A DNA stretch of 64,000 bases from assembly GCA_023424965.1 (NCBI GenBank), contig JAFADI010000041.1, positions 50,265 through 114,264 of the forward strand. The letters are read 5' to 3'. Below are positions 61,343-64,000 of the stretch, in pieces (within the stretch, counting starts at the first letter, position 1; every line of letters begins with the position of its first letter). The notes below the pieces were generated by a model, which saw only the letters and a program-made list of their open reading frames with translations, searched no databases and was not told the origin of the DNA. The translations under genes were made by a program, and so were the position numbers. This stretch comes from Bacillota bacterium (GTDB taxonomy: Bacteria; Bacillota; Clostridia; Acetivibrionales; JAFADI01).

Positions 61343-64000
61343 TTAAGTCCTCTTGAAATAAGCCACACCGGCTTCAAAAAGCTTCTGATCCTTCTCCCCG
61401 GGCACGTTCTTTGCCACATTGGTGCCAATTCTCTCCGAGTGTCCCATCTTGCCGAGAATCCTGCCGTCGGGGCTGGTTATCCCTTCAATCGCCTGAATGG
61501 AACCGTTAGGGTTGAACCTGATATCATAGGTCGGGTTCCCTTCCGCATCCACGTACTGGGTTGCGATCTGCCCTTTCTCCGCCATGGCCTTCAGGTCTTT
61601 TTCTCCGGCCACAAACCTGCCCTCTCCGTGGGATATGGCAATGGTATGGATGTCTCCCGGCCTCACATTGTTAAACCAGGGTGAGAGGTTGGATATTGTC
61701 CGGGTCCGCACCATGCAGGAAGCATGCCTTCCAAGGGTGTTAAAGGTGAGCGTGGGACTGTCTTCCGTCAAGTCCCGGATCTCTCCGTAGGGGACCAGTC
61801 CCAACTTGATAAGGGCCTGGAAACCGTTGCATATCCCCAGCATCAGTCCGTCTCTCTGTTTCAGCAGCTTCATTACCGCATCCTTGACATAGGGATTCCG
61901 GAAGGCGGTGGCAATGAACTTGCCTGAACCGTCGGGTTCGTCGCCTCCGCTGAAGCCCCCCGGGAGCATGATGATCTGGGAATTGTTGATCTTCTGCACC
62001 ATCCCGTCGATAGACTGTTCAATATGCTCCGGGGTGAGATTTTTTACCACAAAGACTTCCGCCGCGGCCCCCGCCCTTTCAAAAGCCCTGGCGGTATCAT
62101 ATTCGCAGTTTGTTCCCGGGAATACGGGGATGAACACCCTGGGTTTTGCTATGTGCAAAGAAGGCCCCCCCTTTTCCCCGCAGTCAAACAGGTACTGCAC
62201 CGGGCTTCCTTCCATGGTTTCCGCCTTTGTGGGGAAAATCCTTTCAATGGGCTCCTCCCATTTTTCAATGGCTTTCTCCAGGCCGATTTCCACCCCATTG
62301 GCCCGGATCGCACCGGCCCCATTGGTATGGCCCAGCAGTATGTGTTCAATTCCCTCCAGCAGTTCATCCGCAAGCTCCTCTTCAGGCAGTTCCAGAAGAA
62401 TGGAGCCATAGTCGGGTGCAAACAACTTCCCCGGGTCCATTGTACCGGTAAAATCAAAGCCGATCCTGTTGCCGAAGCACATTTTGCTTATGGCTTCCGC
62501 AAGCCCGCCGGTCCTCACGGAGTGGGCGGACAAAATCTTCCCTCTGGATGTCAGCTCGTATATGCGGCTGTAGTTTTTGTCCAGCTGCCGGAAGTCAGGC
62601 ATTTCATTTTCGTCTCTGTTGAGGGGAACCAGTACCACCTTGCTGTTTATCTTTTTAAATTCCGTGGACAGCACCCGGCTTACATCCGCTACATCCACGG
62701 CAAAGGAAACCAACGTGGGAGGAACACTGATGTCCTTGAAGGTTCCGGACATGCTGTCCTTCCCGCCGATGGCGGGAATACCCAGCTTCACCTGGGCATA
62801 ATAGGCTCCAAGCAGTGCACTGAAAGGTTTACCCCATTTCTGCGGTTCCTTGCCCAGCTTTTCAAAATACTCTTGCAAGGTAAGCCGTATATTTTTATAA
62901 TTGCCTCCCATGGCAACAATCTTTGCAACCGATTCCACCACCGCAAACAGGGCGCCGTGGAAAGGGCTCCATTTGGAAAGGACGGGATTGTATCCGTAGG
63001 CCATGAGGGTGCCCGTGGAGGTATCCCCCTCAAGCACCGGCAGCTTGGCAGCCATTCCCTCGACAGGACTCAACTGGTATCTTCCACCAAAGGGCATCAG
63101 CACCGTTCCGGCGCCGATGGTGCTGTCAAAGCGTTCCACCAGGCCTTTCTGGCTGCATACATTCAGCCTCTGGAGGTTGGATATCCAGGCCTTTTCCAGG
63201 TTGTCCAGGCTCTCTTGAAGCTCTTCGGGCAGCCGGTTGAAAAAGTTTTCCTCTTTCACAGGCGATGCGATGGAAACGGAAACCTCCTGTTTTACACCAT
63301 TGGTATTCAGGAAATCCCGGCTGATATCCACGGTCAGCTTGCCCCGCCAGAGCATTTTCAGGCGGTTGTCCCCCGTCACCCTTGCCACCCGGGTGGCTTC
63401 CAGGTTTTCTGCTTCCGCCGCTTCCATGAAGGCTTCTACATCCTTTTCCTCCACCACCACGGCCATGCGCTCCTGGGATTCGGAAATGGCCAGCTCCGTT
63501 CCGTCAAGCCCCTCGTATTTCTTGGGCACCGCATCCAGGTTTATCTCCAGACCGTCGGCCAGCTCCCCGATGGCAACGGAAACACCGCCGGCGCCAAAAT
63601 CATTGCACCGCTTTATCAGGGTGCTCACTTCCGGCTTTCTGAACAGCCTCTGTATTTTCCTCTCGGTGGGCGGATTCCCCTTCTGGACCTCCGCTCCGCA
63701 GGTAAGCAGGGATTCTTCCGTGTGCTCCTTGGAGGAGCCTGTTGCGCCGCCGCAGCCGTCCCGCCCCGTTCTTCCGCCCAAAAGGATCACTGCATCCCCG
63801 GGCTGGGGCCTTTCCCTCACGACGTTCTGCTTTGGAGCCGCCCCGATGACGGCGCCGATCTCCATTCTCTTTGCCACGTAGTCCTCATGGTATATTTCAG
63901 CCACCTGGCCCGTGGCAAGCCCTATCTGATTGCCATAGGAGCTGTAGCCCGCCGCCGCGCCGGTGGTGATTTTCCTCTGGGGCAGCTTGCCCGCCAGGGT
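61343..64000 (-). CDS. purL: Phosphoribosylformylglycinamidine synthase (FGAM synthase), 5' end outside the window
   Basis: The last 886 codons of a long single-chain PurL, which converts FGAR, glutamine and ATP to FGAM in purine synthesis. Visible are the AIRS-like ATP-binding halves with GGRTGRDGCGGATGSSKEH and AIGGKDSMSGTF. The C-terminal class I glutamine amidotransferase domain (last 260 residues) begins VFIPVFPGTNCEYDTARAFE, with the catalytic Cys in GICNGFQ and the partner His in SHGEGRF. The reading frame is open to the right edge (TLAGKLPQRKITTGAAAGYS visible), so the gene continues beyond 64000. It ends 94 bases before the start of the small RNA gene. Confidence 0.95.
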   Translation of the reverse strand, partial: TLAGKLPQRKITTGAAAGYSSYGNQIGLATGQVAEIYHEDYVAKRMEIGAVIGAAPKQNVVRERPQPGDAVILLGGRTGRDGCGGATGSSKEHTEESLLTCGAEVQKGNPPTERKIQRLFRKPEVSTLIKRCNDFGAGGVSVAIGELADGLEINLDAVPKKYEGLDGTELAISESQERMAVVVEEKDVEAFMEAAEAENLEATRVARVTGDNRLKMLWRGKLTVDISRDFLNTNGVKQEVSVSIASPVKEENFFNRLPEELQESLDNLEKAWISNLQRLNVCSQKGLVERFDSTIGAGTVLMPFGGRYQLSPVEGMAAKLPVLEGDTSTGTLMAYGYNPVLSKWSPFHGALFAVVESVAKIVAMGGNYKNIRLTLQEYFEKLGKEPQKWGKPFSALLGAYYAQVKLGIPAIGGKDSMSGTFKDISVPPTLVSFAVDVADVSRVLSTEFKKINSKVVLVPLNRDENEMPDFRQLDKNYSRIYELTSRGKILSAHSVRTGGLAEAISKMCFGNRIGFDFTGTMDPGKLFAPDYGSILLELPEEELADELLEGIEHILLGHTNGAGAIRANGVEIGLEKAIEKWEEPIERIFPTKAETMEGSPVQYLFDCGEKGGPSLHIAKPRVFIPVFPGTNCEYDTARAFERAGAAAEVFVVKNLTPEHIEQSIDGMVQKINNSQIIMLPGGFSGGDEPDGSGKFIATAFRNPYVKDAVMKLLKQRDGLMLGICNGFQALIKLGLVPYGEIRDLTEDSPTLTFNTLGRHASCMVRTRTISNLSPWFNNVRPGDIHTIAISHGEGRFVAGEKDLKAMAEKGQIATQYVDAEGNPTYDIRFNPNGSIQAIEGITSPDGRILGKMGHSERIGTNVAKNVPGEKDQKLFEAGVAYFKRT

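Overview
The window is about 64 kb from a bacterial chromosome with mid-range base composition. It most likely comes from an anaerobic, cell-wall-degrading member of the Bacillota (Clostridia-like). Reasons: ABC sugar importers made only of lipoprotein plus permeases, three YesM/YesN-type two-component pairs, an S-layer-homology (SLH) protein, a single-chain long PurL, HelD, a MutS2-type protein, strong AGGAGG ribosome sites, and GTG or TTG starts. No tRNA, rRNA, CRISPR array or intact insertion sequence was found.

Left edge (1-5.7 kb): a truncated sugar-binding lipoprotein gene. Next comes a large serine recombinase translationally coupled to a small unknown gene. The element abuts the 3' third of asnB, so asparagine synthetase appears interrupted. 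A ClC chloride channel/antiporter gene follows, bracketed by two nearly identical 44-bp direct repeats.

Glycan locus (5.9-56 kb), in blocks. Block A (8.6-26.4 kb, minus strand) reads as one long operon: YesM kinase, YesN regulator, ABC binding protein, two permeases, a divergent GH65, a PfkB-type kinase, GH36 alpha-galactosidase, GH95 alpha-fucosidase/galactosidase, an intracellular GH-A enzyme with CBM-like modules, and a receiver-less AraC regulator. Around it lie three more members of the same GH-A (GH39-like) family, two secreted and one without a signal peptide; there are four paralogs in all, with different accessory modules. Block B (31.1-38.0 kb, plus strand) is LplB/YtcP-type permeases, a binding lipoprotein, a YesM kinase and a YesN regulator. 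Block C (38.0-42.2 kb) is a GH2 beta-galactosidase divergent from a cupin-AraC regulator. Block D (42.2-56.1 kb, minus strand) holds a YesN/YesM pair, an orphan binding protein, a giant secreted GH127-type beta-L-arabinofuranosidase, an SLH-anchored repeat protein and a PrsA-like foldase. No transporter ATPase is encoded, so a shared MsmK-type ATPase elsewhere is presumed.

Together the enzymes suggest stepwise breakdown of a plant glycan carrying beta-L-arabinofuranose, alpha-galactose, alpha-L-fucose or alpha-L-galactose, and beta-galactose. An arabinogalactan-protein or extensin type substrate would fit, but this is inference. Large secreted enzymes would act at the surface, and imported oligosaccharides would be finished by GH65, GH36, GH95 and GH2 in the cytoplasm.

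Right edge (56-64 kb): housekeeping genes helD, a short MutS2-family gene without a Smr domain, and the 3' part of purL. Between purL and the mutS2-like gene is an independent small RNA gene with a consensus promoter, a long rod-like fold with an asymmetric central bubble, and an intrinsic terminator; it is best read as a 6S RNA. Other regulatory structures are a leader with mutually exclusive long inverted repeats before the GH127 gene and a terminator-like hairpin directly before the third yesN.
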